Assembly (NCBI GenBank): GCA_016185465.1 | Contig: JACPNO010000007.1 | Location: 43,619 to 107,618, forward strand | Origin: Candidatus Solibacter usitatus | GTDB taxonomy: Bacteria; Acidobacteriota; Terriglobia; Bryobacterales; Bryobacteraceae | Direction of reading: 5' to 3' | DNA length: 64,000 bases | In this document: positions 17,911 to 26,829 of the stretch, one piece after another | How positions within the stretch are numbered: position 1 is the stretch's first letter | Layout: every line of letters starts with the position of its first letter | Notes under the pieces: generated by a model | Told to the model about the DNA's origin: nothing | What the model saw: only the letters and a program-made list of their open reading frames with translations | The model's database searches: none | Position numbers and translations under genes: made by a program

Positions 17911-20505
17911 ATGTCCGCTGAAGCCTCGACGCCCCTCATGCGGCAGTATCACGCCGTCAAACAGCAGGTGCCAAATACCCTCCTGATGTTCCGGCTGGGG
18001 GATTTCTACGAGCTATTTTTTGATGACGCCGTCACGGCCGCGCGCGAGCTCGAAATCACGCTCACCGCGCGCAACAAGGAAAAGGGCGCGGCCATTCCCA
18101 TGTGCGGCGTGCCTTATCATTCCGCCGAAAACTACATTGCGCGCCTGATTCAAAAAGGCTATCGCGTGGCTATCTGCGACCAGGTGGAAGATCCACGGGT
18201 GGCTAAGAAACTCGTCCGGCGCGAGATCACGCGCATCGTCACTCCCGGCACGGCCACCGACGCCCACCTGCTGCGCTCGCACGAAAATAATTACTTGGCG
18301 GCTGTAGCCCGCAGCGGCGAACGCGCCGGCCTGGCGCACGTGGATATTTCTACCGGCGAGTTCCGCGTCGCCGAGCTGGCCGCGGCTGAGGTCACGGCCG
18401 CGCTCGAACAAATCGGCGCCCGTGAAGTGCTGGTAGCCGCGGGCCTGCCGCTGCTGACCGGCCAGGAACCCACTGCCCGCATTCTGCGCACCGAGCTCGA
18501 AGAATGGATTTTCAGCTTCGATTATGCCGACCGCACGCTGCGCGATCATTTCAAGCTGCTGACCCTCGACGGCTGCGGCCTGGCGGGGCGCCCGGCGGCA
18601 GTATGCGCGGCGGGCGCCATTCTCCATTATCTGCAGGACACGCAGCGCGCCGCGCTCGATCATCTGGACCGCCCGTCCTTTTACGATCGCGCCGGCGACA
18701 TGGTGCTGGACGCCGTCACGGTGCGCAATCTGGAGCTAGTCGATCCGCAGTTTGCCGGCGAAGGCGCGACGCTACTCGAAGTCATCGATCAGACTGCGAC
18801 CGGCATGGGCGGCCGACTCTTGCGGCAGCGCCTGCTCGCGCCGTCGCTCGATTCCGTCGAAATTGATGCGCGCCTCGATGCCGTTCGCGATCTGTTATCC
18901 GACACCATACTGCGCGCCGGCCTGCGCAAAGAGCTAGCCGGCGTGATGGATCTCGAGCGGCTCCTGGCGAAAGTAACGATCGGCTCCGCGGGCCCGCGCG
19001 AGTTGCAGGCGCTAGGGAAATCGCTCGAAAGAATTCCCGCGCTGAAACGCTGCTTTACTAAACCTCTGGCCTCGCGCCTGGGCTTGATTGTGGAGCAGCT
19101 CGACGAAATTCCCGAAGTGCGCGACCGCATTCTCGAAGCCATCGCCGATGCCCCGCCCTTGAATTTCGCCGATGGCGGCTCCATCCGCTCCGGCTACAAT
19201 GCGGAGCTCGACCAGTTGCGCGACCTTAGCCAGAATGGCCGCCAGTACATCGCGCAGATTGAGGCGCGCGAACGCACACGCACAGGGATAGGCTCGCTCA
19301 AAGTCCGCTTCAACAACGTCTTCGGCTACTACATCGAAATTTCCAAAGCCAACATGCACCTGGCGCCGGCCGATTATGAACGCAAACAAACCCTGGTGAA
19401 TGCCGAGCGCTTCACCACGCCCGAGCTCAAAGACTACGAACGCAAAGTGCTGGATGCCGAGGAGAAGATCCTTACGCTGGAAAGAGAAATCTTCACCGAG
19501 GTCCGGCGCCACGCCGCCGACCACGCGCAGCGCATTCGAGCCACCGCGCGCGCCATCGCGGAGCTGGATGTCACCGCCGCGCTCGCCCAGGTAGCCGCCG
19601 AGAATCGCTACGCGCGTCCCACTTTTTCTAACGACGACACCATGCGCATTGCCGGCGGGCGCCATCCGGTGATCGAACGCCTCGCCGATCAGGAAGCCGG
19701 CCGCTTCATCCCCAACGACTTGTTTCTGAACTCAACCTCCAACCTGATCGCCATCATCACCGGTCCCAACATGGGCGGCAAATCGACCTATCTTCGTCAA
19801 GCCGCGCTCATCGCGATTCTGGCGCAAATGGGTTCGTTTGTTCCCGCCGAGTCCGCCGCGTTGCCTATCATCGACCGCATTTTCACGCGCATCGGCGCGT
19901 CCGATAATCTGGCGCGCGGCCGTTCCACTTTCATGGTTGAGATGACCGAAACCGCCGTCATTTTGAACACTGCCACGCCGCGCAGCTTCATTGTGTTGGA
20001 CGAAATCGGCCGCGGCACGGCGACCTATGACGGCCTGGCGCTCGCCTGGTCGGTGATCGAGCACATCCATACCCGCACCCGCGCCAAGACGCTTTTCGCC
20101 ACCCATTACCACGAGCTCACCGAGCTTGCCGACCAGCTTGAGGGCGTGCGCAACTTGCAAGTCGCGGTTAAGGAAGCCGGCGACCGCATCATTTTCCTGC
20201 GCAAAGTCGAGCCGGGCAAAGCCGACCGCAGCTATGGCATCGAAGTCGCGCGCCTTGCCGGCCTGCCGTTGGCCGTCATCGAGCGCGCCCGCGAAGTGTT
20301 GAAATATCACGAGCAAAGTGAGCGCGAGGTAACGGGGGAACTAGCTCCGCGCGCCGCCGAGCCCATGCAAATCCGCCTGTTTGAGCCCGTCGGACACGCC
20401 CTCGCCGAGCGCATTCGCGAGCTCAAGCTGGATGAGCTGCGGCCCATCGAAGCCCTGCAATTGCTGAACGAATTGCAGCAGGAGTTGAAAAAACCTTGCG
20501 AGTAG
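17911..20505 (+). CDS. mutS: DNA mismatch repair protein MutS
   Basis: Full-length MutS of 864 residues. The N-terminal mismatch-binding domain carries 'LLMFRLGDFYELFFDDA', with the Phe-X-Glu mismatch wedge. The connector, lever and clamp domains follow, then the ABC-type ATPase with Walker A 'GPNMGGKSTYLRQ', signature region 'DNLARGRSTFMVEM', Walker B 'FIVLDEIGRGTATYDGLA' and the 'ATHYHEL' switch. It recognises mismatches and recruits MutL, which is not encoded in this window. The 3' end overlaps anmK by 10 bp. Confidence 0.97.
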   Translation: MSAEASTPLMRQYHAVKQQVPNTLLMFRLGDFYELFFDDAVTAARELEITLTARNKEKGAAIPMCGVPYHSAENYIARLIQKGYRVAICDQVEDPRVAKKLVRREITRIVTPGTATDAHLLRSHENNYLAAVARSGERAGLAHVDISTGEFRVAELAAAEVTAALEQIGAREVLVAAGLPLLTGQEPTARILRTELEEWIFSFDYADRTLRDHFKLLTLDGCGLAGRPAAVCAAGAILHYLQDTQRAALDHLDRPSFYDRAGDMVLDAVTVRNLELVDPQFAGEGATLLEVIDQTATGMGGRLLRQRLLAPSLDSVEIDARLDAVRDLLSDTILRAGLRKELAGVMDLERLLAKVTIGSAGPRELQALGKSLERIPALKRCFTKPLASRLGLIVEQLDEIPEVRDRILEAIADAPPLNFADGGSIRSGYNAELDQLRDLSQNGRQYIAQIEARERTRTGIGSLKVRFNNVFGYYIEISKANMHLAPADYERKQTLVNAERFTTPELKDYERKVLDAEEKILTLEREIFTEVRRHAADHAQRIRATARAIAELDVTAALAQVAAENRYARPTFSNDDTMRIAGGRHPVIERLADQEAGRFIPNDLFLNSTSNLIAIITGPNMGGKSTYLRQAALIAILAQMGSFVPAESAALPIIDRIFTRIGASDNLARGRSTFMVEMTETAVILNTATPRSFIVLDEIGRGTATYDGLALAWSVIEHIHTRTRAKTLFATHYHELTELADQLEGVRNLQVAVKEAGDRIIFLRKVEPGKADRSYGIEVARLAGLPLAVIERAREVLKYHEQSEREVTGELAPRAAEPMQIRLFEPVGHALAERIRELKLDELRPIEALQLLNELQQELKKPCE

Positions 20506-21626
20506 CCGGTATCATGAGCGGCACTTCGCTCGATGGGATCGACGTCGCTGTCGTCGATCTCAACGGCGCGAAAATCAACACCATCGCTTTCCACACCATG
20601 TCCTATTCACCGGCCGTGCGCGCGGCGATTCTCGCCGTTTCCAATTGTCAGACCCACACCGCGGCTATCGCCCAAACAGATTTTCTGCTCGGCCGGCTGT
20701 ACGCCGGCGCCGTCCGCGAAACATGCCGCCGTCATGGCGTTCCCATGGAATCGATCTCCCTGATCGGCTGCCACGGCCAGACCATTTATCACCAGGGGGA
20801 CGCTGCCAAGTTTCTCGGCCATCCGGTTTCCGCCACGCTGCAGATCGGCGAGGCTGCCGTCATCGCCGAACTCACCGGCATTTCGGTGGTTTCGGATTTT
20901 CGTTCGCGCGACATCGCCGCCGGCGGCCAGGGCGCCCCGCTGGTGCCCTATGTCGATTACCTGCTTTTCCGCCACCCGAAACGCGGATGCGTCGCGCTCA
21001 ACATCGGCGGCATCGCGAATCTCACCGCGATCCCGGCCGGCTCCCCGCCAGAGCAAGTCATCGCCTTCGACACCGGGCCGGGCAATATGGTGATCGACGC
21101 ACTCACCGCCGAATTCACCAGAGGCCGCCAACGCTTTGACCGCGATGGACGCATCGCCGCGCGCGGCAAGATCGACCGCAACTTGCTCGACCGTCTGCTC
21201 GCCGACCGCTACTACCGGCGCCAGCCACCGAAGACCGCAGGCCGTGAGCAATACGGCGCGGAGTTCGTCCGCACCTTGATAGCCAATGGCCGTTCGCTTC
21301 CCGATTTGATCGCCACCGCCACCGCGCTCACCGCCGCCACCATCGCGCGCGCCATCGAAGGCATTGTCAAAGCGCGCATGCCGGTCGATGACCTCATTGT
21401 TTCCGGCGGCGGCGTTCACAACCGGCGCCTCATGGCCTATCTGCAGGCGTTTCTGCCGGAAATCGCCATCGAAACCACCGCGGCGTACGGCATCAACCCG
21501 GACGCCAAAGAGGCGATCGCATTCGCCGTGCTGGCGCGTGAAACCCAGCGCGGCCGGGCCTCGAATCTACCTTCCGCCACGGGCGCGCACCGCCCCGTGA
21601 TCCTGGGAAAGCTCACGCGCGCCTAG
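20496..21626 (+). CDS. anmK: Anhydro-N-acetylmuramic acid kinase
   Basis: A 376-residue cytoplasmic kinase that converts recycled 1,6-anhydro-MurNAc to MurNAc-6-phosphate. The start 'RVAGIMSGTSLDGIDVAVVDL' is diagnostic of AnmK; the TTG at 20496 is needed to keep the first beta strand, and it overlaps mutS. 'LIGCHGQTIYH', 'VSDFRSRDIAAGGQGAPLVP', 'NIGGIANLT' and 'AFDTGPGNMVIDAL' are present, as is the C-terminal 'LIVSGGGVHNRRLM'. It indicates peptidoglycan recycling. No MurQ etherase is visible in the window. Confidence 0.95.
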   Translation: MRVAGIMSGTSLDGIDVAVVDLNGAKINTIAFHTMSYSPAVRAAILAVSNCQTHTAAIAQTDFLLGRLYAGAVRETCRRHGVPMESISLIGCHGQTIYHQGDAAKFLGHPVSATLQIGEAAVIAELTGISVVSDFRSRDIAAGGQGAPLVPYVDYLLFRHPKRGCVALNIGGIANLTAIPAGSPPEQVIAFDTGPGNMVIDALTAEFTRGRQRFDRDGRIAARGKIDRNLLDRLLADRYYRRQPPKTAGREQYGAEFVRTLIANGRSLPDLIATATALTAATIARAIEGIVKARMPVDDLIVSGGGVHNRRLMAYLQAFLPEIAIETTAAYGINPDAKEAIAFAVLARETQRGRASNLPSATGAHRPVILGKLTRA

Positions 21627-21635
21627 TGATATGCT

Positions 21636-22220
21636 ATGCGCATGCAAAAAGTAACTCGAGGTTTCCTGGCACTTCTGTTCACGCTGTCCCTCCAGGCGCA
21701 GACGCCAACTCCGCCTCCGGCCCAGCACTTGCCGCGCGGCACGGCCGTCGACATTCCCAACGCCGAAATTCTGTACACCGTGCAGAAAACGGCCTCCGCC
21801 GCGGTCAGCGATCAGGCCATTCGCGTCGTGAACGTTAATGGTGAATACAACGTCGGCATCGGCGTGGTGCATCGCGCCATGACTCTAGGCGGGAAAACGC
21901 TGAACGGCATCGAGCACAGCGAAATCACTGAGGTCTACCACATCATCTCCGGCTTCGCGACGCTGGTCACCGGCGGCACGCTGGACAATCCGAAAGAATA
22001 TCCGCCCGATCACCCGGTCGTCAAGGTTCTCAACGGTCCCAGCACCGGCGGTGGCGCGATTAAGGGCGGCGTGAGCCGTAAGCTCGCGCCCGGCGATGTG
22101 GTGCTCATTCCGCCCAACACGCCGCACTGGTTCAGCGAGATTGATTCGGATCAGATCGTGTACCTGCAAATCCGCATCGATCCCCACAAAGTTTTGCCAG
22201 CCGGCTACGGCGCGAAATAG
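21636..22220 (+). CDS. Exported cupin-domain protein
   Basis: A 194-residue protein with signal peptide (KVTRGFLALLFTLSLQAQ) and one cupin barrel. The first cupin motif is represented by 'SEITEVYHIISGFATLVTGG' and the second by 'LAPGDVVLIPPNTPHWFSEI', giving a His/Glu set that could bind one metal. Enzymatic and sensory roles are both possible for a single-domain periplasmic cupin. It is the last gene of the plus-strand run and ends 1 bp before the convergent regulator's stop. Confidence 0.85.
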   Translation: MRMQKVTRGFLALLFTLSLQAQTPTPPPAQHLPRGTAVDIPNAEILYTVQKTASAAVSDQAIRVVNVNGEYNVGIGVVHRAMTLGGKTLNGIEHSEITEVYHIISGFATLVTGGTLDNPKEYPPDHPVVKVLNGPSTGGGAIKGGVSRKLAPGDVVLIPPNTPHWFSEIDSDQIVYLQIRIDPHKVLPAGYGAK

Positions 22221-22221
22221 C

Positions 22222-24048
22222 TTACGGAAAGCCCATTTTGCGCACCAGCTCGCGGAAGCGCGGCTCGCTGTGCAAAGTGCTAAATGCCGGGTCGGCTCGC
22301 AACAGCGTCATCATGAAGCTATGCTCCTGATACGCCGCGTCGAGTGAATCGAGGGCGAGCGCTGTTTCGCCAAGTGCGGCGTGCTCCGCGGCCGCGCTGT
22401 ACGGGCTGCCGGGCCGCGCGAGCCGCGCGCGATGGAAGCGATCGAGCGCGGCTTTTGCGTCCAGCTTAGCCATCTCATCGCGTACCGGTGAAGGCGGCAG
22501 GATCGCAATCAGTTGCGTCATCGCCTCCCGGAATTTCCCCTGATATTCAAGCGCGCGGCTCAGGCATGCCTGCGCTTCGGCGAGGCCGGGCTCCAGCGCA
22601 AGAGTGCGGCGCGCCTGCACGGCGGCATCCGTAAAGCGATGGGCTTGCAGCAGCAGCCATCCGGCATCGATGTTGATGCGCGCCGATAACGGATCGAGCG
22701 CAATGGCGCGCCGCAGCGCCGCTAAGCCGTCTTCGGTGCGTCCCACCGCCACCAGAAACCAGGCGTAATCGTGATGCGCCGGCGAAAAGCTGGGGTTGAT
22801 GGCGATGGCCCGCTGGAAATGGCGCTCCGCATCGCTCCATTGCCACTCGCGCCAGAAGAGGCTGTTGGCCAGAGCATTGTGACCTTCGGCGTCGGCTTCA
22901 GATAACGCAATCGCTTTTTCGGCGGCGGCGCGCGCCTGCTTGAACGCATCGTTCGCCGGACGCGCTCCCGAACGCGCCAGCATGACCCACGTTTCCGCCA
23001 GGCCCGCGTAAGCGGCGGCGAACGCCGGATCGCGGCGCGTGGCATCCTCGAAATATTCGATGCTGCGTTCCACATCGGCGCGGCTTTCTTTGTGCGAAAG
23101 ATAGCGCCCGTTGCGATACGCCTCCCACGCGGCGCGATCGCGCGTACCGGAATTTGTTGCATTCGACGGCGCGGCAGGGAAGAGCTGTTTCGTAACGGCG
23201 GCGGCGATGCGGGCGGCGGTCTCCTGCTCCAGGTCGAACAAATTCGCGGCGTCCTGCTCGAAAGTTCCGGTCCAGACCTGCGCCTGATCCGCGGTCTGTA
23301 TGAGCCGCGCCGTAACGCGCACGCGCGCGCCGCTGCGCTGTACGGTTCCTTCCACCACGTAATTCACGGCCAGCTCACGCGCCACTTGATCGATGCTCTT
23401 GTGTGCGCCCTTATACCGCATCACCGAGCTGCGCGCGATGACGCCCAGCCGGCCGGGATGCAATCCGCCAAGCTGGCTGATCAGCTCTTCGGTAAGGCCA
23501 TCGATAAACCGGCCGTCATTCACATCGGCGCTGAGATTTTCCATCGGCAGCACCGCGAGTAGCGGGCGCCCCACCGATACCGGCGGACGGGCGCGCCAGC
23601 CCAGGTACGCAGCGGCCGCCAGCGCCAAAATCAGGCCCGCGATGAGTGCCATCGGCCTCTTCCGCTCCGGCACGACCGCCACGGCGGGCGCCGCCGGTTC
23701 GGCGGCCGTCACGCGCTCCACCGGCGCGACGAATCGATACCCGCGTCGCGGAACCGTTTGCACGAAGCGGGGTGAATCGGCGTCGTCGTTCAGCGCGGCG
23801 CGAATCTGCGCCATGCACACGTTCAGGTTCCGGTCGAAATCGACAAATGTATCGTTGCCCCACACCTCGCGTTGGATTTGCTCACGGGTCTGCAGTTCGC
23901 CCGAAGCTGCCGCCAGCAGTTGCAGCACCTGGAACGGCTGCGGCGGAAGCTTCACCAGCATCCCGGCTTTACGCAGCTCGCCTTTGTGCGGATCGAGCTC
24001 AAATGCGCCGAAGCGGAGCAGCCGCACGTCGGCCAGGGTGGGAGACAC
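22222..24048 (-). CDS. CadC-like winged-helix regulator with TolB-N-like and TPR domains
   Basis: A 608-residue membrane-integrated regulator of a type common in Acidobacteriota. Residues about 10-105 form an OmpR/PhoB-type DNA-binding domain ('GAFELDPHKGELRKAG', 'LNVCMAQIRAALNDD', 'TVPRRGYRFV'). One TM helix follows ('ALIAGLILALAAAAYLGW'). A domain related to the TolB N-terminal region comes next ('LLAVLPMENLSAD', 'GLTEELISQLGGL', 'YVVEGTVQRSGARVRVTARL'), then a run of TPR helices to the end ('AINPSFSPAHHDYAWFLVAVG'). It has no kinase partner and probably senses envelope signals directly. The start is GTG at 24048. The target genes are unknown. Confidence 0.88.
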   Translation of the reverse strand: MSPTLADVRLLRFGAFELDPHKGELRKAGMLVKLPPQPFQVLQLLAAASGELQTREQIQREVWGNDTFVDFDRNLNVCMAQIRAALNDDADSPRFVQTVPRRGYRFVAPVERVTAAEPAAPAVAVVPERKRPMALIAGLILALAAAAYLGWRARPPVSVGRPLLAVLPMENLSADVNDGRFIDGLTEELISQLGGLHPGRLGVIARSSVMRYKGAHKSIDQVARELAVNYVVEGTVQRSGARVRVTARLIQTADQAQVWTGTFEQDAANLFDLEQETAARIAAAVTKQLFPAAPSNATNSGTRDRAAWEAYRNGRYLSHKESRADVERSIEYFEDATRRDPAFAAAYAGLAETWVMLARSGARPANDAFKQARAAAEKAIALSEADAEGHNALANSLFWREWQWSDAERHFQRAIAINPSFSPAHHDYAWFLVAVGRTEDGLAALRRAIALDPLSARINIDAGWLLLQAHRFTDAAVQARRTLALEPGLAEAQACLSRALEYQGKFREAMTQLIAILPPSPVRDEMAKLDAKAALDRFHRARLARPGSPYSAAAEHAALGETALALDSLDAAYQEHSFMMTLLRADPAFSTLHSEPRFRELVRKMGFP

Positions 24049-24217
24049 GACACCAGTATACGGCCCTGCCTTGCCGAACCGGCTGCAAACGGCCCGCCTA
24101 AACCATCACGCTTGATAACATGTCCGCGCAAGTCTTTGCTGCAAGGCTAGTTGTTCGCTAATACAAAAATAAGGCGCCTTGTCTTGCCTATTTTTCGATT
24201 GGTGACCATCCTGAGAC

Positions 24218-25579
24218 ATGGCAGAAAATAGACGGAAGTTCATCATTGGCGCAGCAGCCGCGGTTGGCGTCGCCAACGCTGCTCAGCCCCAGCCGCCCCA
24301 AGCCGTTCCAGTATTGGATTCGGAAAAATTTCGTGCAGCCGTAGTCGCCGGAGACATCGCCGCGGTCAACAAATATCTCGACGGCGATCCGGGTCTGCTT
24401 TACGCCCGCGACGCTCGTGGCAACTCCGTCTACACGCTGGCGTGTCTCGCCAGGCAGCCCAAAACCGCCGAAGCCCTGGCAGCACGCGGCCTGGTCCTCG
24501 ACATCTTCGAGGCTGCCGTAAGCGGCAACATCAAGCAGGCTACCGAGCTGTCGAATGCCACACCCGGTATTGCCCGCGCCCGGTCCGCCGATGGACGCAC
24601 GCCCATGCATTTCGCGACGGCCGGCGGGCAGCCGGACATGGTGATGTTCCTCAGCGGACGCGGCGCCGACCTGAGTGCCGGCCCCGAGAGCCCGCTGCTG
24701 GCGGCGGTCGACCATCCCGATCTCGCCGCGGCCTTAGAGTCCACCCAAACCCTGGCGGGCAACGCTTCCGATCCCAACGCTAAGCGTAAAGATGGCAAAT
24801 CGGCGCTACATCTGGCTGCGGCCCGCGGCAATGGCCCGGCGGCCAGGCTGCTGATCCATCGCGGCGCGGTCGTCGAGGCGGGCGATATCGACGCCGCTAC
24901 CGGCGACGCCGTCGCCGTGTTGAGAAACGCATCGACGATTGAGCGGGCGTACTACGGCCGCCGCTATACGCAGGATGCGCGTGGCAACCCGGTGACCCGA
25001 GATGACACCAATGGCCTGCCCCAGGATTTCATTAACCAGTTCATCACCTTCGCCCATTTTGATTTCGATAAAGTGAAGCAGCTTTACAAGCTGTGCCCGG
25101 CGCTGCTGGCCACGCGCGCCACTTGGGACGAGCTGGCGATTGAGGCGTCCGCGCACATGGGCCGCGTCGACATGGCGGAATATCTGGCTGATCTCGGTTC
25201 ACCCGTCTCCGCCTGTACCGCCGCGATGCTGGGCATGGCGGACATGGTGAAGTCCATTGTGAAGGGCGACACGAACTGTTTGCGCGAGCGCGGCGCGCAC
25301 GATCTGCCGCTTCTGGCGTATACTGCCCTCGGTAAGGAGCGGGTGGATATCGCGGCATTTGTGCTGGATGCCGGAGCCGATATCCATACGCGCGGCTTCG
25401 GCCAGACGGTGCTTCATTTTGCCGCGGCCAGAGGACATCTCGATCTGGCCAAGCTGCTGCTGGAGCGCGGCGCCGAAGTCAATGCCGCCTCAAAAGGCGG
25501 AACGCCGTTGGCCGCGGCCCGGCGCGCCAAGATGGATAAAATGGTGCAATTTTTGAGCGAACATGGCGGCCGCGCCTGA
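24218..25579 (+). CDS. Exported ankyrin-repeat protein (Tat-like signal)
   Basis: A 453-residue protein beginning MAENRRKFIIGAAAAVGVANA, which has a twin-arginine pair followed by a hydrophobic stretch, consistent with Tat export. Ankyrin repeats are recognisable across the chain, clearest at 'GRTPMHFATAGGQPDMVMFLS', 'GKSALHLAAARGNGPAARLLI' and 'GQTVLHFAAARGHLDLAKLLL'; between them repeats are degenerate. Such proteins mediate protein-protein contacts; nothing identifies the partner. It is followed after 15 bp by a VOC protein, possibly one operon. Confidence 0.88.
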   Translation: MAENRRKFIIGAAAAVGVANAAQPQPPQAVPVLDSEKFRAAVVAGDIAAVNKYLDGDPGLLYARDARGNSVYTLACLARQPKTAEALAARGLVLDIFEAAVSGNIKQATELSNATPGIARARSADGRTPMHFATAGGQPDMVMFLSGRGADLSAGPESPLLAAVDHPDLAAALESTQTLAGNASDPNAKRKDGKSALHLAAARGNGPAARLLIHRGAVVEAGDIDAATGDAVAVLRNASTIERAYYGRRYTQDARGNPVTRDDTNGLPQDFINQFITFAHFDFDKVKQLYKLCPALLATRATWDELAIEASAHMGRVDMAEYLADLGSPVSACTAAMLGMADMVKSIVKGDTNCLRERGAHDLPLLAYTALGKERVDIAAFVLDAGADIHTRGFGQTVLHFAAARGHLDLAKLLLERGAEVNAASKGGTPLAAARRAKMDKMVQFLSEHGGRA

Positions 25580-25594
25580 GCGGAGGAGTGAAAG

Positions 25595-25963
25595 ATGCTG
25601 GCAAAGATCGGACAAATTTCAGTCAACGCGCATGACCTGGAGCGCGCCGTCGCATTTTATCGCGATACGCTGGGCATGAAGCATCTGTTCACTGTCCCTA
25701 AGCTCGCGTTCTTCGATTGCGGCGGCATCCGGCTGATGCTGGGTTTGCCCGAGAAGCCGGAATTCGACCATCCCGGCTCGATCATCTATTACAAAGTAGA
25801 CGATATTCAAGCCACGCATGAGACCCTGGCCAAACGCGGAGTGCACTTCGAGGCCAAGCCGCACCTGATCGCCAAGATGGAGTCCCACGATCTTTGGATG
25901 GGCTTTTTCCGCGATTCCGAGAATAACTTGCTGGCGTTGATGAGCGAAGTGCCTCGCGCCTAA
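25595..25963 (+). CDS. VOC (glyoxalase/bleomycin-resistance/dioxygenase) superfamily protein
   Basis: A 122-residue single-module vicinal-oxygen-chelate protein. It begins 'IGQISVNAHDLERAVAFYRDTLGMK' and ends 'WMGFFRDSENNLLALMSE', the two halves of the beta-alpha-beta-beta-beta fold. Potential metal residues are His in the first half and Glu near 'NNLLALMSE', though the first strand has N where many glyoxalases have H. A GGAGG Shine-Dalgarno (around 25581) precedes the ATG. The substrate is unknown. Confidence 0.88.
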   Translation: MLAKIGQISVNAHDLERAVAFYRDTLGMKHLFTVPKLAFFDCGGIRLMLGLPEKPEFDHPGSIIYYKVDDIQATHETLAKRGVHFEAKPHLIAKMESHDLWMGFFRDSENNLLALMSEVPRA

Positions 25964-25967
25964 AATG

Positions 25968-25995
25968 CCGTATGGCTATACGGTATAATGGCCGT
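25968..25995 (+). promoter_or_regulatory. vapB promoter/operator, probably giving a leaderless transcript
   Basis: The palindrome CCGTAT-GGCT-ATACGG (25968-25983) is directly followed by TATAAT (25984-25989), and a further GCCGTATG overlaps the start codon region (25991-25998). With a normal 6-7 bp offset, transcription would start at or next to the ATG at 25996. No convincing -35 is visible. Position and symmetry suggest autoregulation by the antitoxin or the VapBC complex. Confidence 0.6.
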
Positions 25996-26205
25996 ATGCA
26001 ACGTCAGGAAATGCGCAAGGTCACGGTGATGCTGCCCAAGGACCTGCTGTACCGTGCGGTCAAGGCGTCCGGGCAAGGCATCACGCCAACCATCCGCAAG
26101 GGTCTTGAGAATATTGCCGCCGCCGAGGCCTATGAAGAACTTCGTGGCCTTCGCGGCAAGATAAAGTTCCCCGCGAATTTCCTGCGGGACCTTCGACGGG
26201 ATTGA
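25996..26205 (+). CDS. VapB-type antitoxin
   Basis: A 69-residue protein: 'RKVTVMLPKDLLYRAVKASGQGITPTIRKGLE' has the ribbon-helix-helix pattern of DNA-binding VapB antitoxins, and the C-terminal 'KIKFPANFLRDLRRD' fits the toxin-binding tail. I start it at the ATG at 25996 rather than the track's 25972, because the upstream codons fall in the promoter palindrome. The reading frame ends within a few bases of the PIN toxin. It should neutralise the toxin and repress its own promoter. Confidence 0.8.
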   Translation: MQRQEMRKVTVMLPKDLLYRAVKASGQGITPTIRKGLENIAAAEAYEELRGLRGKIKFPANFLRDLRRD

Positions 26206-26206
26206 T

Positions 26207-26590
26207 CTGACCTGCGCTGATACCAGCTCGTGGGTGGCCTTCTTTCAGGACGAAGACGGCCAGGACGTAATGATGCTCGATGAGCGCCTGCAGGAGAAGA
26301 CACTCATCCTATCGCCGGTGGTCGTGTCGGAGCTTTTTAGCAATCCGGGCTTTAAGGAAGCGCACGGACGCCTTATTCAAGCGATTCCGGTGCTGGACTT
26401 GAGACCGGGCTTCTGGCAGCGGGCAGGCCTGACCCGTGCGGGCCTGCTTAAGCGAAACTTCCGCCCGAAACTTGCGGATACGCTCCTGGCCCGATCCTGC
26501 ATCGATGCCTCGGTTCCACTGCTTACTCGCGATCGCGATTTCCTGCCCTTCGCTCAGCACGCGGGCCTAAAGCTGATCTTCCCCTTCTAA
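26207..26590 (+). CDS. VapC-type PIN-domain ribonuclease toxin with non-ATG start
   Basis: The PIN acidic residues are present: first Asp in 'CADTSSWVAFFQDE', Glu in 'VVVSELFS', and later Asp residues in 'KLADTLLARSC' and 'TRDRDFLPF'. The track's GTG at 26234 lies after the first catalytic Asp and would give a dead enzyme. The frame is open only back to 26165 and contains no ATG, GTG or TTG before that Asp. Candidate starts are CTG at 26207, preceded by a GACGGG, or ATT at 26201, which overlaps the antitoxin stop where an ATGA junction would be expected. The protein is about 127 residues. Either a rare start is used or the toxin is silenced. Confidence 0.75.
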   Translation: MTCADTSSWVAFFQDEDGQDVMMLDERLQEKTLILSPVVVSELFSNPGFKEAHGRLIQAIPVLDLRPGFWQRAGLTRAGLLKRNFRPKLADTLLARSCIDASVPLLTRDRDFLPFAQHAGLKLIFPF

Positions 26591-26653
26591 GTGGGGCAGG
26601 TCCCCGACCTGCCTATTCTTAGCCAAGCGGGCAGGTCGGGGACCTGCCCCACT
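26591..26653. repeat. REP family B, inverted pair 1
   Basis: GTGGGGCAGGTCCCCGACCT.. (26591-26613) and its exact inverse (26630-26652) are separated by 16 bp. Each 23-bp arm is also an internal palindrome, so two small hairpins or one large stem can form. It lies between convergent vapC and the ybdD-like gene and may act as a bidirectional terminator. Confidence 0.9.
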
Positions 26654-26829
26654 CAGCAGCACTTGGCGCGAAGATACTTAGCCTTCATCAGATCATCGGA
26701 AAAGCGGCGCCATTCAGCGGGTGAGTGCACTCGGCCGTGCGCCGCCAGGTGCCGCTGATAGGCATTCTCGTCCGATAATTCCCGCAGCAATTCCAGCGCA
26801 AATCTGCCCAGCGCCAGCAGTGGCTTCAT
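26653..26829 (-). CDS. YbdD/YjiX-like small protein, partner of CstA
   Basis: A 58-residue protein not listed separately in the ORF track (it is the tail of ORF 26653-27324). It starts MKPLLALGRFALELL and ends 'AEWRRFSDDLMKAKYLRAKCC'. The 'NAYQRHLAAHG..S' segment and terminal double cysteine match the YbdD/YjiX (DUF466) family, which is encoded beside cstA in many bacteria. Its ATG overlaps the cstA stop (ATGA), so translation is coupled. The family is reported to be needed with the CstA/BtsT carriers for pyruvate uptake; its biochemical role is unclear. Confidence 0.85.
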   Translation of the reverse strand: MKPLLALGRFALELLRELSDENAYQRHLAAHGRVHSPAEWRRFSDDLMKAKYLRAKCC

